Part shown: one piece after another, positions 1 to 8,744 of the stretch
Numbering within the stretch: the stretch's first letter is position 1
Layout: every line of letters starts with the position of its first letter
Source of the DNA: Nanohaloarchaea archaeon SW_7_43_1
GTDB lineage: Archaea > Nanohalarchaeota > Nanosalinia > Nanosalinales > Nanosalinaceae
DNA: 64,000 nucleotides
Assembly (NCBI GenBank): GCA_003009795.1
Contig: PXPE01000001.1
Coordinates: forward strand, 62,001 to 126,000
Direction: 5' to 3'
Translations under genes and position numbers: made by a program
Notes under the pieces: model-generated
Database searches by the model: none
Told to the model about the DNA's origin: nothing
Seen by the model: only the letters and a program-made list of their open reading frames with translations

Positions 1-593
1 ATGCTCTTTACCCGTTGATGCAGGCACTTGATGTTCCACATCTTGATGTTGACCTGGCGATGGGAGGCACCGATCAAAGAGGAATACATATGAAACTGGC
101 ACGGGACAAGCTACCGGAAATAGGATACAGCAAACCGGCGGTCCTACATTATCCGCTATTGACTTCTCTAAAAGGTGAGGGAACAAAGATGAGCTCTTCC
201 AAACCTGAGACAATGTTTCCTCTTCATGCAACAGAAGAAACGATCAAAGACAGGATTTCAGGCGCCTACTTCGATACTGAAGCTCTAGATGAATATCCAG
301 AGGGAATAGATGAAAACCCTGTGATGCAGATAGCGGATAGATTTATCTTCGGCGCTGACCGAGATCTCCATGTTCTTACTGAGGAGTATGATGTGGATGA
401 ACAGTATTCAAGCATGGAAGAACTTTACGGCGATATTAGAGAAGACGAACTTCACCCTCAGGACGCCAAAAACGCTGTCGGAGAGGAGATAGCAGGAAAG
501 CTTGAACCTGTAAGAGAAAGATTCAAGGATGAACCTAGGCTTCTCGAACCGGTTTCCGAAATGGGATATGACCTGCCGGAGTATGTCGAATAA
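1..593 (+). CDS. tyrS: Tyrosyl-tRNA synthetase, C-terminal part (5' end outside window)
   Basis: Charges tRNA-Tyr with tyrosine in the cytoplasm. The frame is open from base 3, so the gene enters from the left edge and no start codon is in view; about 196 residues are visible. They contain the class I tyrosine-pocket segment GGTDQRGIHM and the KMSSS loop (GTKMSSSKPE), followed by the helical C-terminal part. The HIGH motif would lie upstream of the window. The short spacing of 70 nt to serS suggests adjacent synthetase genes, but serS has its own TATA-like box. Family assignment is secure from the two motifs. Confidence 0.93.
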   Translation, partial: ALYPLMQALDVPHLDVDLAMGGTDQRGIHMKLARDKLPEIGYSKPAVLHYPLLTSLKGEGTKMSSSKPETMFPLHATEETIKDRISGAYFDTEALDEYPEGIDENPVMQIADRFIFGADRDLHVLTEEYDVDEQYSSMEELYGDIREDELHPQDAKNAVGEEIAGKLEPVRERFKDEPRLLEPVSEMGYDLPEYVE

Positions 594-634
594 ACAAAGG
601 TAGATCAAATTCAGAGAAACTATGACCGTTCTAG

Positions 635-644
635 TTAAAAATTT
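635..644 (+). promoter_or_regulatory. TATA-like box of serS
   Basis: TTAAAAATTT lies about 25 nt upstream of the serS ATG, the spacing expected for an archaeal promoter giving a leaderless or nearly leaderless mRNA. Confidence 0.5.
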
Positions 645-663
645 CCTTACTTAAAGAGTTTCT

Positions 664-1929
664 ATGCTGAACATAGACCTTTTCCGGGAAAAGCCTGAAA
701 GAATCAAGGAATGTGAGATAAAAAGAGGTAATGATCCGGAAAATGTTGACAAGGTAAATGAACTTGATACAGAATGGAGAAACAAACTTCAGAAACTGGA
801 ATCTCTGCAACAGGAGAGAAATACAGTAGGTGATGAGATTGCGGATCTGAAACAAACCGGTAAGGATGCATCGGACAAGATTGAGAGAATGCAGGAGGTC
901 AAGGAGAGAATATCAAAACTTGAAGATGAAGTCGATGAACTAAAGGAGAAGAGAGATACTGTAAGGTACAAGGTCGCCAATCTCCTGCATGAAGACGTTC
1001 CGGAAGGAGAAGGCGAGGAAGACAATATTGAGTTAAGAAACTGGGAGCCTGAGAATGGAAGAGACAAAGATTCGAAACTCGCTGCGGACATAATGCAGGA
1101 AGAGAATCTGTTGATGAGTGAGAAAGCTGCCGAAGTCAGCGGAGAAAGGGCATACTACCTGACTACAGAATTACTCAGACTGAACCAGGCGTTAACCAAC
1201 TTCGCCCTTGATTTCATGAGAGACAAAGGATTTGATCTGCATCAGACACCCTTCATGCTTGAAGAAGATGCAATCAGCGCAGCGGTCGACATGGAAGCAT
1301 TTGAAGACCAGCTATACCAGGTAAACGAAAACGGAAGGTACCTTATCGCGACCGCGGAACACGCTCTCGCAACTATTAAGAAAGATGAAGTGATTGATGA
1401 AGAACTCCCATTGAAACTTGGAGGTTTCTCAACCAACTTCAGAAGGGAGGCTGGAAAACATGGAAAACAGACGCGAGGACTCTGGAGGGTACACCAGTTC
1501 GAGAAAGTGGAACAGTTCATTTTCTCGAAACCGGAAAGCCATCTTGAGCATATGGAATTAATGACACAGAACGCTGAAGAAATTATGCAGGAACTAGGCC
1601 TTCCATACAGAGTAGTGGATATCTGTGACGGAGATATTGGGGATAAAACTTACAAGCAGTACGATATTGAGGTTTGGAGACCGCCTCTCGGAGAGTACGG
1701 CGAAGTCGGTTCATACGGTAGCTGTATAGATTACCAGACAAACAAACTGGGAACAAAGTTCTTTGATAACGGGGAGAGGAAAATACCGTATACTATATAC
1801 GCAACAGCCCTAGCCAACCCGAGAATTATCACAGCTATAATAGAGAACAACCAGACAGAGAATGGGATCAGGATTCCGGAACCGTTGAGAGATTACATGG
1901 GAGGAGAGGAGTATCTACGGCTGGAATAG
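664..1929 (+). CDS. serS: Seryl-tRNA synthetase (common bacterial/archaeal type)
   Basis: Class II aminoacyl-tRNA synthetase that loads serine onto tRNA-Ser. The 421-residue length is normal. Residues about 30-105 form the charged coiled-coil arm that contacts the tRNA long variable arm. Motif 2 is visible as NFRREAGKHGKQTRGLWRVH and motif 3 lies near the C-terminus around ITAIIENNQTENGIRIPEPL. It is the widespread type, not the methanogen-specific rare SerRS. ATG at 664 is 25 nt after a TATA-like box, fitting a leaderless start. Confidence 0.97.
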   Translation: MLNIDLFREKPERIKECEIKRGNDPENVDKVNELDTEWRNKLQKLESLQQERNTVGDEIADLKQTGKDASDKIERMQEVKERISKLEDEVDELKEKRDTVRYKVANLLHEDVPEGEGEEDNIELRNWEPENGRDKDSKLAADIMQEENLLMSEKAAEVSGERAYYLTTELLRLNQALTNFALDFMRDKGFDLHQTPFMLEEDAISAAVDMEAFEDQLYQVNENGRYLIATAEHALATIKKDEVIDEELPLKLGGFSTNFRREAGKHGKQTRGLWRVHQFEKVEQFIFSKPESHLEHMELMTQNAEEIMQELGLPYRVVDICDGDIGDKTYKQYDIEVWRPPLGEYGEVGSYGSCIDYQTNKLGTKFFDNGERKIPYTIYATALANPRIITAIIENNQTENGIRIPEPLRDYMGGEEYLRLE

Positions 1930-1978
1930 TTTACCACCTGCTAGTAACTATTTATTTTTTACGTTCGTTTATTAATAC

Positions 1979-2740
1979 ATGCCGTATGACCTCGACCCGA
2001 GAGGAGAAAAAGTAGAGAATATAAGAGAGAGTTATCAGAGCCGAAACCCGTCTTTAGTCGAATTACTGAACGCTGCAGACTACCTAACAAGGGAATATTT
2101 CGATAAAGAAAAAACCGGAATTATCGGAGGACTAACCACCGTCGAAGGAGCTCATTCGACATCGACTAGAAGGCCTGTCTCCGCGAGCATTGACATCGCA
2201 TACGTAGACGAAGAAAATAACCTTGAACAACTGGGCACTGATTATCCCTCATGGGAATTTAAAGGTACAAAATTTGTTGATTATCAGCAATTATCTGACA
2301 TAGATAGCAGAGAAGAAAAGCATTTGGAGATTAGTCTGGTTGAGGCTGAGGAATTTCCTTTATTCAATTTCACAAGAGACTTAATTGAAGAAGGAGATAA
2401 CTATACTCTAACCGCACAAGATGGGTCAGGATACATACACGACTTCGACATCAGACTGGCGGATCCAGTAGAAAGCGTATGCTCAAAGTTCAATAGACTT
2501 CAGAACCGCGGAGGCATAACTAAAGGAAGTGACTACGTTGACATGGCCTCCCATCTACACTGGATGCATCAAAAAGATGAAAGCATGTTAGAGGAGCTCG
2601 GAGAGATGATAGATGAAAGAGTTGAGGGCAGCTATGAAGAAGCTGTAGAATCAATTCAGCGAGGAGCTGAAAACTTCAAGAAAGAGGAGAAAACATTTTT
2701 GGAAGAGCCGATCGAAGAGCTTGAAGAGGCGATAAGGTGA
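1979..2740 (+). CDS. Nucleotidyltransferase-fold-like protein, first of a tandem pair
   Basis: No named family is certain. The N-terminal part has a GG loop (IIGGLT, about residue 49) followed by RRPVSASIDIAYV, which resembles the GG...R.x.S.DID pattern of AbiEii/MNT-type nucleotidyltransferases, although the second acidic residue of the D-x-D pair is Ala here. A KGSDYVDMASHL segment near residue 187 resembles the C-terminal K/R...D.vDl helix of the same superfamily. The next gene shows the same layout, so the two are paralogues; they overlap by 4 nt (GTGA) and are probably co-translated. The start ATG follows an AT-rich TATA-like stretch. The fold is inferred from pattern only. Confidence 0.5.
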   Translation: MPYDLDPRGEKVENIRESYQSRNPSLVELLNAADYLTREYFDKEKTGIIGGLTTVEGAHSTSTRRPVSASIDIAYVDEENNLEQLGTDYPSWEFKGTKFVDYQQLSDIDSREEKHLEISLVEAEEFPLFNFTRDLIEEGDNYTLTAQDGSGYIHDFDIRLADPVESVCSKFNRLQNRGGITKGSDYVDMASHLHWMHQKDESMLEELGEMIDERVEGSYEEAVESIQRGAENFKKEEKTFLEEPIEELEEAIR

Positions 2741-3498
2741 CCGATATTCGGACCATCGAACCTATGCCATATCAAGAATTCAGGGAGAGATACGAGGAAG
2801 ATGAGTACAACTCAATGGATGAAGCGCTCAGAATTTCTTCCCAGTTTTATGAAGAAGAAATGGAAGAAGATGCAACACTTTTCGGCAGCCTATTAGTACA
2901 TTCGGATATCTACGGATGGAACAATTTGAACAGACCTACAGATAGAACAACCGAATTTCTTACAACAGAAGACGAAATAGCCCGATTAGGAGAGGAATAT
3001 GATATATGGGAGCCAGAGGACAACTGTTATTTCCTTGACTATAATGGATGGGCGGTAGGCCTCATTCCTGTAGAAAAAGATGTTTTTGAAGGCGAATACC
3101 TGGAAGAGCCTATAACCATTTCTGAAAGCTTTCTTCAAAACAGCACAAGGATCGAAATAGACGGTAACGATCTCAAGGTATTGAGGCCAGAGATCAACTT
3201 CGGTATGAAGGCTCGAAGATATACAGATAGTCTTCTCTCAGAATCATATGTCAAGTCAAACGATTTGGCAGACATGGCATCAATGATGAAGTCCCATAGA
3301 AAACAAGAAAACGGGGAATATGATAGAAAGATGCTGGCGGATGTGGTGGAAGATTATACCGAAGGACAGTTCCCGGAAATTGAATGGTTAAAAGATACTC
3401 AGATACGAGTGGACGAACACATCACTCTCAACGATTGGAAAGATATCAACTTGGAAGCTGAAGCCCTCTACAAGGAACTGGAAAAAGCACCATTCTGA
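2737..3498 (+). CDS. Nucleotidyltransferase-fold-like protein, second of a tandem pair
   Basis: GTG start overlapping the stop of the preceding gene. It matches that gene in layout: FGSLLV in place of the GG loop, then RPTDRTTEFLTTEDE with similar spacing, LGEEYDIWEPEDNCYFLDY aligned with a comparable block of the neighbour, and KSNDLADMASMMKSH in the C-terminal helix. The acidic catalytic pair of true nucleotidyltransferases is not recognisable, so it may be catalytically dead and act as a partner of the first protein. Both are very acidic cytoplasmic proteins of 253 residues. Function is unknown. Confidence 0.5.
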   Translation: MTDIRTIEPMPYQEFRERYEEDEYNSMDEALRISSQFYEEEMEEDATLFGSLLVHSDIYGWNNLNRPTDRTTEFLTTEDEIARLGEEYDIWEPEDNCYFLDYNGWAVGLIPVEKDVFEGEYLEEPITISESFLQNSTRIEIDGNDLKVLRPEINFGMKARRYTDSLLSESYVKSNDLADMASMMKSHRKQENGEYDRKMLADVVEDYTEGQFPEIEWLKDTQIRVDEHITLNDWKDINLEAEALYKELEKAPF

Positions 3499-3505
3499 TT
3501 TTTAA
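3499..3505 (+). promoter_or_regulatory. TATA-like box of topA
   Basis: TTTTTAA sits 26-32 nt before ATG 3531. This supports ATG 3531 as the start and a leaderless mRNA, rather than the upstream in-frame TTG at 3522. Confidence 0.5.
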
Positions 3506-3530
3506 GAATAGCAGCACTTCTTTGTTTTGC

Positions 3531-5576
3531 ATGGAAACCACAGTGATGATCGGGGAGAAGCCGAAAGTTGCTTCTCGACTGGCGAATGCCCTCGGAAACT
3601 ACTCGACACAGGAGAACAGGGGAGTAAAGAACTATGTTCTTGAGACAGATGACAGAAAGATAATCATAGCTCCTGCAGTAGGGCATATCTTCAATCTTGA
3701 GCAGACAGAGGAAGGATGGGACTATCCAGTCTTCGATGTAGAATGGGAACCTATCTTCGAAAATCAGGACTCCGCAGATTATGTAAAGAAATACTACAAC
3801 AATCTTAAAGACCAGTTAGGAAAGGCTGATACATATATCAACGCGTGCGACTTCGACGTTGAGGGCAGTACAATAGGAGGAACAGTCCTTAGAGAAATGG
3901 TTGACGCAGATGAAGAAAGAATTGAGAGGATGAAGTTCTCAACCCTAACTCCTTCCGATCTACAAGAAGCCTTCGACAACCTTGAAGAGTTCGACAGAGG
4001 TATGACCGAAGCAGGTATCACAAGACACATACTCGACTTCTACTACGGTATCAACGTTTCCCGTGCCCTGATGAAAGCCGTGAGAGCAGCAGACCGGTAC
4101 AAAACATTAAGCACGGGGCGTGTCCAGGGACCAACTCTGAAGATTCTGGCCGATCGGGAAAGAGAAATCCAGGAGTTCAAGCCTGATCCTTACTGGGAGA
4201 TTTATCTGAATCATTCAGAGTTCACAGCTCAGTGGGAGGATGATGAGGACAGAATCTGGGATGAAGAAACTGCAGAGAGAAAGTTCGAGAAAATAAAGGG
4301 AGAGAAAGAAGCTGAGGTCACCGACGTTAAAGTCAACAACTACAAACACAACCCTCCAATACCGTTCAATTTAACCGGGCTGCAGAGCGAAGCTTCTTCC
4401 CAGCTGAATATCTCACCAAAACAGACCCAGAGTATCGCACAGACACTTTATGAAAACGGCCTAATTTCCTATCCGAGAACTGAGTCACAGAAACTACCGC
4501 CGAAGATCGGTTACAAGAACATACTGAACAGTATAAAGGGACAGGAAAAGTACGATGATCTGGCAAAAAAAGTTCTGAAGAAAGACAAGAAAGATAACCT
4601 ATACACAACCCAAGGAAAAAAGAAGGATGACGCACACCCAGCGATCTATCCAACCGGTGAATCACCTTCCGGATCATTATCAAAGAAGGAGGACCAAGTC
4701 TATGATTTGATAGTGAAACGATTCTTCGCGGTATTCGGAAAACCGGCGAAAAGAAAATCAATCACCTTTACTCTAAATGTCAAAGATGAAGAGTTCAAGG
4801 CCAAGTCAAAAATCACAGTAGAGAGAAACTGGTACGACCTCTACGAACCATATGTAAGAGTTGATTCAGCCAAGCTCCCGGAAATGGAGGAAGGACAGAA
4901 ACTGCCCATCGACAGCTTTGACAAAGAGGAGAAGGAAACTCAGCCTCCAAATCGTTACTCGCAGTCAGGTATCGTGAATGAGCTTGAGACCCGTAACTTG
5001 GGAACAAAGGCGACTCGAGCAAAAACTGTAGATCGATTATATGACCGAAATTATATTGAGGAAAAGCCGATAGAGGTAACTGATCTAGGTCTTGTAGTTG
5101 TCGAAACACTTGAGGATTACAGCCCTGATCTTGTATCGGAGGGCTTGACGCGGGAATTCGAGGAAAAGATGGAGTCCATCAGAGAGGAAGACGAGAGCCG
5201 TGAAGAGGTTCTCTCCGAGGCTCAGGACAAGCTAATAGATACACTGACCAACTTCAAGGAGAAAGAGGGAGAGATCGGAGAAAAACTGGTGGATACAATA
5301 GATTCGGAAAGGAAAAGAAGGAGAAGGCTCGGACCATGCCATGAATGTGGGGATGGAATGATAAGGATAATCAAGAAAGGAGGATCCAGCTTCGTAGGAT
5401 GCTCAAATTATCCTGACTGTGAGAACACTTACCCACTTCCCAATAATGGGAACATTAACTCGACCGACCAAGAATGTGAGGAATGCGGTAAACCAATGAT
5501 CTACGTTGACAGAAAGAAAGGTAAGAACTACCAGATGTGCGTTGACCCTGACTGTCCGAGCAAGGACGATTGGTAA
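3531..5576 (+). CDS. topA: DNA topoisomerase I (type IA)
   Basis: Relaxes negatively supercoiled DNA by single-strand passage. The N-terminal Toprim domain shows IGEKPKVASRLA and the metal-binding CDFDVEGS motif. The active-site tyrosine lies in LISYPRTES at about residue 314. The C-terminus carries two four-cysteine zinc ribbons (CHECG...CSNYPDC and CEECG...CVDPDC). The length of 681 residues fits archaeal TopA rather than reverse gyrase, and no helicase domain is present. The start is set at ATG 3531 because of the TATA-like box about 27 nt upstream. Confidence 0.96.
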   Translation: METTVMIGEKPKVASRLANALGNYSTQENRGVKNYVLETDDRKIIIAPAVGHIFNLEQTEEGWDYPVFDVEWEPIFENQDSADYVKKYYNNLKDQLGKADTYINACDFDVEGSTIGGTVLREMVDADEERIERMKFSTLTPSDLQEAFDNLEEFDRGMTEAGITRHILDFYYGINVSRALMKAVRAADRYKTLSTGRVQGPTLKILADREREIQEFKPDPYWEIYLNHSEFTAQWEDDEDRIWDEETAERKFEKIKGEKEAEVTDVKVNNYKHNPPIPFNLTGLQSEASSQLNISPKQTQSIAQTLYENGLISYPRTESQKLPPKIGYKNILNSIKGQEKYDDLAKKVLKKDKKDNLYTTQGKKKDDAHPAIYPTGESPSGSLSKKEDQVYDLIVKRFFAVFGKPAKRKSITFTLNVKDEEFKAKSKITVERNWYDLYEPYVRVDSAKLPEMEEGQKLPIDSFDKEEKETQPPNRYSQSGIVNELETRNLGTKATRAKTVDRLYDRNYIEEKPIEVTDLGLVVVETLEDYSPDLVSEGLTREFEEKMESIREEDESREEVLSEAQDKLIDTLTNFKEKEGEIGEKLVDTIDSERKRRRRLGPCHECGDGMIRIIKKGGSSFVGCSNYPDCENTYPLPNNGNINSTDQECEECGKPMIYVDRKKGKNYQMCVDPDCPSKDDW

Positions 5577-5662
5577 AAAAGCAGGTTAGCTTCTGCTCAA
5601 CGCCCAGCTAAATCATACTTGTACCTTTAATGGGGTAACCAGAAAGCTGAATAATAAAAATT

Positions 5663-6517
5663 CTATTCGCCCTCACTTGATAAAAACTCGATGACGTTGT
5701 CGGTTCTTCCCTGGGCTTCCTCAAGGTTAAACTCTTTGCCCAGCTCCTCAAACTTTTGCCCGAACGCTTCTTCATCTCCGATCAGCTGCCTAATATCCTC
5801 TGCTGACTCAATAAACTTTTCACGGATTCTAATATTCTCCGGGTTCTCTGCCTGAATCGAACCGTAAAGCCCGGGTTTCTGGTTCAACATTCTCGCCGTT
5901 AAATCCGTTATCAGCTGGTAGACAGGTGAAGAGTAATTCGACATTTCCTCTCCATCGATCCCGGATTTCCTTATTGTTTCTGCAACTACAAGTTCGGAGA
6001 AATGAATCAGTCCCTGTACCAGTGACATGGCCTCATCATGGGATTCAGGATCGGTAATATGTATGTCAGCTCCCTTTTGTTTCCAAAACTCTTCCATCTC
6101 TGTCCATTTCTTCCCTTTCTCAGGGCATAGAACAATTTTTTGGCCTTCAACCGGGTTGCTGGGGGCGTACATGGGATGCATTCCGAGGACTTCGCCGGAA
6201 TAATCTTTCATCGCCTCAACCGGTTTCTTCTTAACCGAGGTTACATCACAGAATAGAGCATCATCGGAAATCTCTGGGCCGATCTCATGAATGACCTCCA
6301 AGGTTACGGCGATCGGAACAGCGACAATTATGACATCAGCATCTTTGGCAGCCTCTTTGTTCGAACCGTAATCCCAGCCATGTTGATCTGCTATCTTTTC
6401 TGCTTCATCGGTGTTTGTGCCGGAAATTATTATCTCATTGCCGTCATCCAGATGGTTTCCCAGATGCTGTCCGAATTTGCCTGTACCACCAACGATTGCC
6501 ACCGTTCTATCTATCAT
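5663..6517 (-). CDS. tyrA: Prephenate dehydrogenase (TyrA family)
   Basis: Last gene of the aroQ-pheA-aminotransferase-tyrA operon. It should oxidise prephenate to 4-hydroxyphenylpyruvate with NAD(P)+. The N-terminus has a Rossmann motif, AIVGGTGKFGQHL, and the TyrA-like segment VLGMHPMYAPS follows at about residue 125, with a helical dimerisation domain behind it. ATG 6517 is chosen because it overlaps the preceding stop codon by one base (TAATG), a translational coupling; a longer start at 6535 would run back into the neighbour. Arogenate specificity cannot be excluded. Confidence 0.88.
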   Translation of the reverse strand: MIDRTVAIVGGTGKFGQHLGNHLDDGNEIIISGTNTDEAEKIADQHGWDYGSNKEAAKDADVIIVAVPIAVTLEVIHEIGPEISDDALFCDVTSVKKKPVEAMKDYSGEVLGMHPMYAPSNPVEGQKIVLCPEKGKKWTEMEEFWKQKGADIHITDPESHDEAMSLVQGLIHFSELVVAETIRKSGIDGEEMSNYSSPVYQLITDLTARMLNQKPGLYGSIQAENPENIRIREKFIESAEDIRQLIGDEEAFGQKFEELGKEFNLEEAQGRTDNVIEFLSSEGE

Positions 6518-7686
6518 TATCCTTCGTTCCCACATTCTTTATCCAGAATATCGAAAGCCTTGTTAATCTCTTCTTTTGTAGTAGAGCCAAAACATATTCT
6601 AACATTCTCATCGCCTTCAGGTCCCATCGGTTCACCCGGAACCATAGCAACACCTTTCTCAACCATTTCAAGGCAGAAGTCCCACGAATCCGTTCCAACT
6701 TTCGGGAAAGCGTATATAGCTCCTTCCGGGGTTTCAAATTCCCAACCGATTTCATTCATCCTGTCTACCACCAGATCTCTCCTCTCCTTATAGGTTCTCC
6801 TCATCTGCTCGACATGTGAATCATTTTCCAGGGCTTCTACAGCTGCGTACTGAGAAATTCTTGGAGGACAAGCGGTAGTCGCTCGAGAAACTTTGGCGTA
6901 ATGGTCGATGCTTTCTCTTCCCGAGATTATCCAGCCGATTCTCCAACCGGTCATCGCATGGTTTTTCGATACAGATCCAATGATGACAGAATTATCTGAA
7001 TAAGACGCAGGTGAATAATGATCCCTGCCGTAAGTTAGCCTGTGGTAAACCTCGTCCGAGACCATTAGGCTGCCTGATTCCTCGGCGATCCTGCCTATTT
7101 CCCTGGCCTGGTCCTCGGAAAGCACATTACCGGTCGGATTGGAAGGCGTGGTAACCACAAACAGATCTGCCTCCGCTATCCTGTTTTTAGCCTCCTGCCT
7201 GAGCCGACCCTCGTTATTCCAGTACTTTACTTGCTCCCATTGGTTGCCGTTGACCTCGCTTATCATCTTGTAAGGCCCCCAGCAGGGATCGTTGAAAACT
7301 GCTTTATTTTTCGATCCTAGGTGAGCAGAGAATACTGAGTATAACGCTCCCATCCCACCGGTGGTTATCATGACGTTTTCTTTTTCCACCGATTCAACTC
7401 CTTGTTTCAGGTTTTCCTCTTCCGCTACAGCCTGTCTCAGTTTTTCTATGCCAAGCATCGGGGAATAGCTTTGTTTGTTTTTGAGCCCTTTCTTCGCTGA
7501 ATCCTTAATGTGTTGAGGTGTATCAAAGCTGGGCTGGCCTATATCAAATCTTATGCATTCATCTTTTTCGGAGGCTTTGTGCGCTATCTTTCTTATCGAA
7601 AGATCAATATTCTTAACCTTATCTCTAAAGATTTCTTCCACCCTTTCTGTATGATCCAAGGTTTTTGACATCCGCGTAGGTTTCAA
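6517..7686 (-). CDS. Class I/II aminotransferase (aromatic or aspartate aminotransferase-like)
   Basis: PLP-dependent fold-type I aminotransferase. The Schiff-base lysine lies in GSVSKNHAMTGWRIGW, and TTPSNPTGNV and VSDEVYHRLTYG are the usual cofactor-binding segments. Lying between pheA and tyrA, it most likely converts phenylpyruvate and 4-hydroxyphenylpyruvate to phenylalanine and tyrosine; this is inferred from position. The 5' end overlaps pheA by 62 nt if ATG 7686 is used, or 47 nt from ATG 7671. Both reading frames are well conserved through the overlap, so it is genuine. It shares one base with the tyrA start. Confidence 0.9.
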   Translation of the reverse strand: MKPTRMSKTLDHTERVEEIFRDKVKNIDLSIRKIAHKASEKDECIRFDIGQPSFDTPQHIKDSAKKGLKNKQSYSPMLGIEKLRQAVAEEENLKQGVESVEKENVMITTGGMGALYSVFSAHLGSKNKAVFNDPCWGPYKMISEVNGNQWEQVKYWNNEGRLRQEAKNRIAEADLFVVTTPSNPTGNVLSEDQAREIGRIAEESGSLMVSDEVYHRLTYGRDHYSPASYSDNSVIIGSVSKNHAMTGWRIGWIISGRESIDHYAKVSRATTACPPRISQYAAVEALENDSHVEQMRRTYKERRDLVVDRMNEIGWEFETPEGAIYAFPKVGTDSWDFCLEMVEKGVAMVPGEPMGPEGDENVRICFGSTTKEEINKAFDILDKECGNEG

Positions 7687-8404
7687 GGCATTTCATTGCT
7701 TTCTGGAATCTTCCCAAGCCTTTTGGTTCTTCGGCTTCTAGATAGAAATAATAATCTCCGAGACCGTCTCGAGTAGGCCTAGACTGGATATAAGAGAGAT
7801 TAATCTTATGGTCTGAGAAACAGGAAAGCATTTTTGAGAGAACACCTGGGTCATCCTCTCCAGGCTCCAGTACCAATGAGGTTTTCTCAGGATTTTGATT
7901 TTTCTCTCCATTGATCACCAAGAACCGGGTAGTGTTCGAGGCTTCATCTTGAACGTGTTCCTCCAGAATCTCGAGATTATTTAGTTCAGCCGCCAGACCT
8001 GAACAGATTGCAGCCTCATTTCCCTCAATTTCCTGCCCTGCTTTAGCGGTTGAAGAAGATTCAATCTCTTCCCAGTCGTTGTCCTCTATCATTTCTCTGC
8101 ACTGGCTCAGCGCCTGGGGATGGGATCTAACGCTCTTTACATCCTCTATATTATAGTTTGATGCAAGAACATGATCAATCTCAACGAGAACCTCTCCTGT
8201 CACCCCGGGATTTTTCTCCCTAAGAAGATCAATTGATTCACCGACTCCTCCACCAAGTGAGTTCTCAAACGGTATCACAGACACATGTCCTGATTCAACA
8301 GACTTCTCTATACTGGAGCAGGTAAATGGCTGATAATCTGAGAAGTATTGATCAACCGCCTGATGAGTGTAAGTTCCTTCAGGCCCAAGAAAAGCTACTT
8401 TCAT
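7625..8404 (-). CDS. pheA: Prephenate dehydratase with ACT domain
   Basis: Converts prephenate to phenylpyruvate, the phenylalanine branch. It begins with the typical FLGPEGTYTHQA, has the IPFENSLGGGV segment near residue 45 and the catalytic Thr-Arg-Phe motif in ASNTTRFLVI near residue 157. The C-terminal 85 residues form an ACT domain (SLVLEPGEDDPGVLSKML, then IQSRPTRD), the usual site of phenylalanine feedback inhibition. The length of 259 residues is that of a monofunctional enzyme. It overlaps aroQ by 4 nt (ATGA) and the aminotransferase by up to 62 nt. Confidence 0.96.
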   Translation of the reverse strand: MKVAFLGPEGTYTHQAVDQYFSDYQPFTCSSIEKSVESGHVSVIPFENSLGGGVGESIDLLREKNPGVTGEVLVEIDHVLASNYNIEDVKSVRSHPQALSQCREMIEDNDWEEIESSSTAKAGQEIEGNEAAICSGLAAELNNLEILEEHVQDEASNTTRFLVINGEKNQNPEKTSLVLEPGEDDPGVLSKMLSCFSDHKINLSYIQSRPTRDGLGDYYFYLEAEEPKGLGRFQKAMKCLETYADVKNLGSYRKGGRNL

Positions 8405-8670
8405 TCAATTTCACCTCTTGCTTCTCCATTCTCCATTTCAATTAGAAGCTGTCCTAACTCTCTGCCTTTTTCCTTCGGGAGTTCCTGCCTTTCAAACAGT
8501 TTCTCGAACTCCTGTTTTGTCTTCTCCTGTCTACTGTTGTCGTCGACATCCAATTCCTTTTCTTTCTTGCACTCAGAGATCTCCTCAGCTATATTTATTC
8601 TTCGGGAGACCGCATCCACTATCTCAGCGTTAACCCTGTCAACCTTTCTTCTGTAATCCTCTAAGTCCAT
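8401..8670 (-). CDS. aroQ: Chorismate mutase (AroQ type)
   Basis: First gene of the aromatic operon, converting chorismate to prephenate. It is an all-helical 89-residue protein with the AroQ pattern DLEDYRRKVDRVNAEIVDAV, then SRRINIAEEISECKKEKELD, and a C-terminal helix ending near the pheA overlap. ATG 8670 is preferred over TTG 8676 because a TATA-like box is centred about 30 nt upstream. The separate mutase and dehydratase differ from the fused P-protein of enteric bacteria. Confidence 0.88.
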   Translation of the reverse strand: MDLEDYRRKVDRVNAEIVDAVSRRINIAEEISECKKEKELDVDDNSRQEKTKQEFEKLFERQELPKEKGRELGQLLIEMENGEARGEIE

Positions 8671-8695
8671 GCACAAATAACTATGCTTGCTGACT

Positions 8696-8705
8696 GTTTA
8701 TAATT
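8696..8705 (-). promoter_or_regulatory. Promoter of the aroQ-pheA-aminotransferase-tyrA operon
   Basis: On the minus strand AATTATAAAC is centred about 30 nt before the aroQ ATG, giving a leaderless four-gene transcript. No attenuator-like leader was seen because there is almost no leader. Confidence 0.5.
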
Positions 8706-8744
8706 GGACGATTCCATCATCCTGTTGTGTAATCTGTGGTGTAT

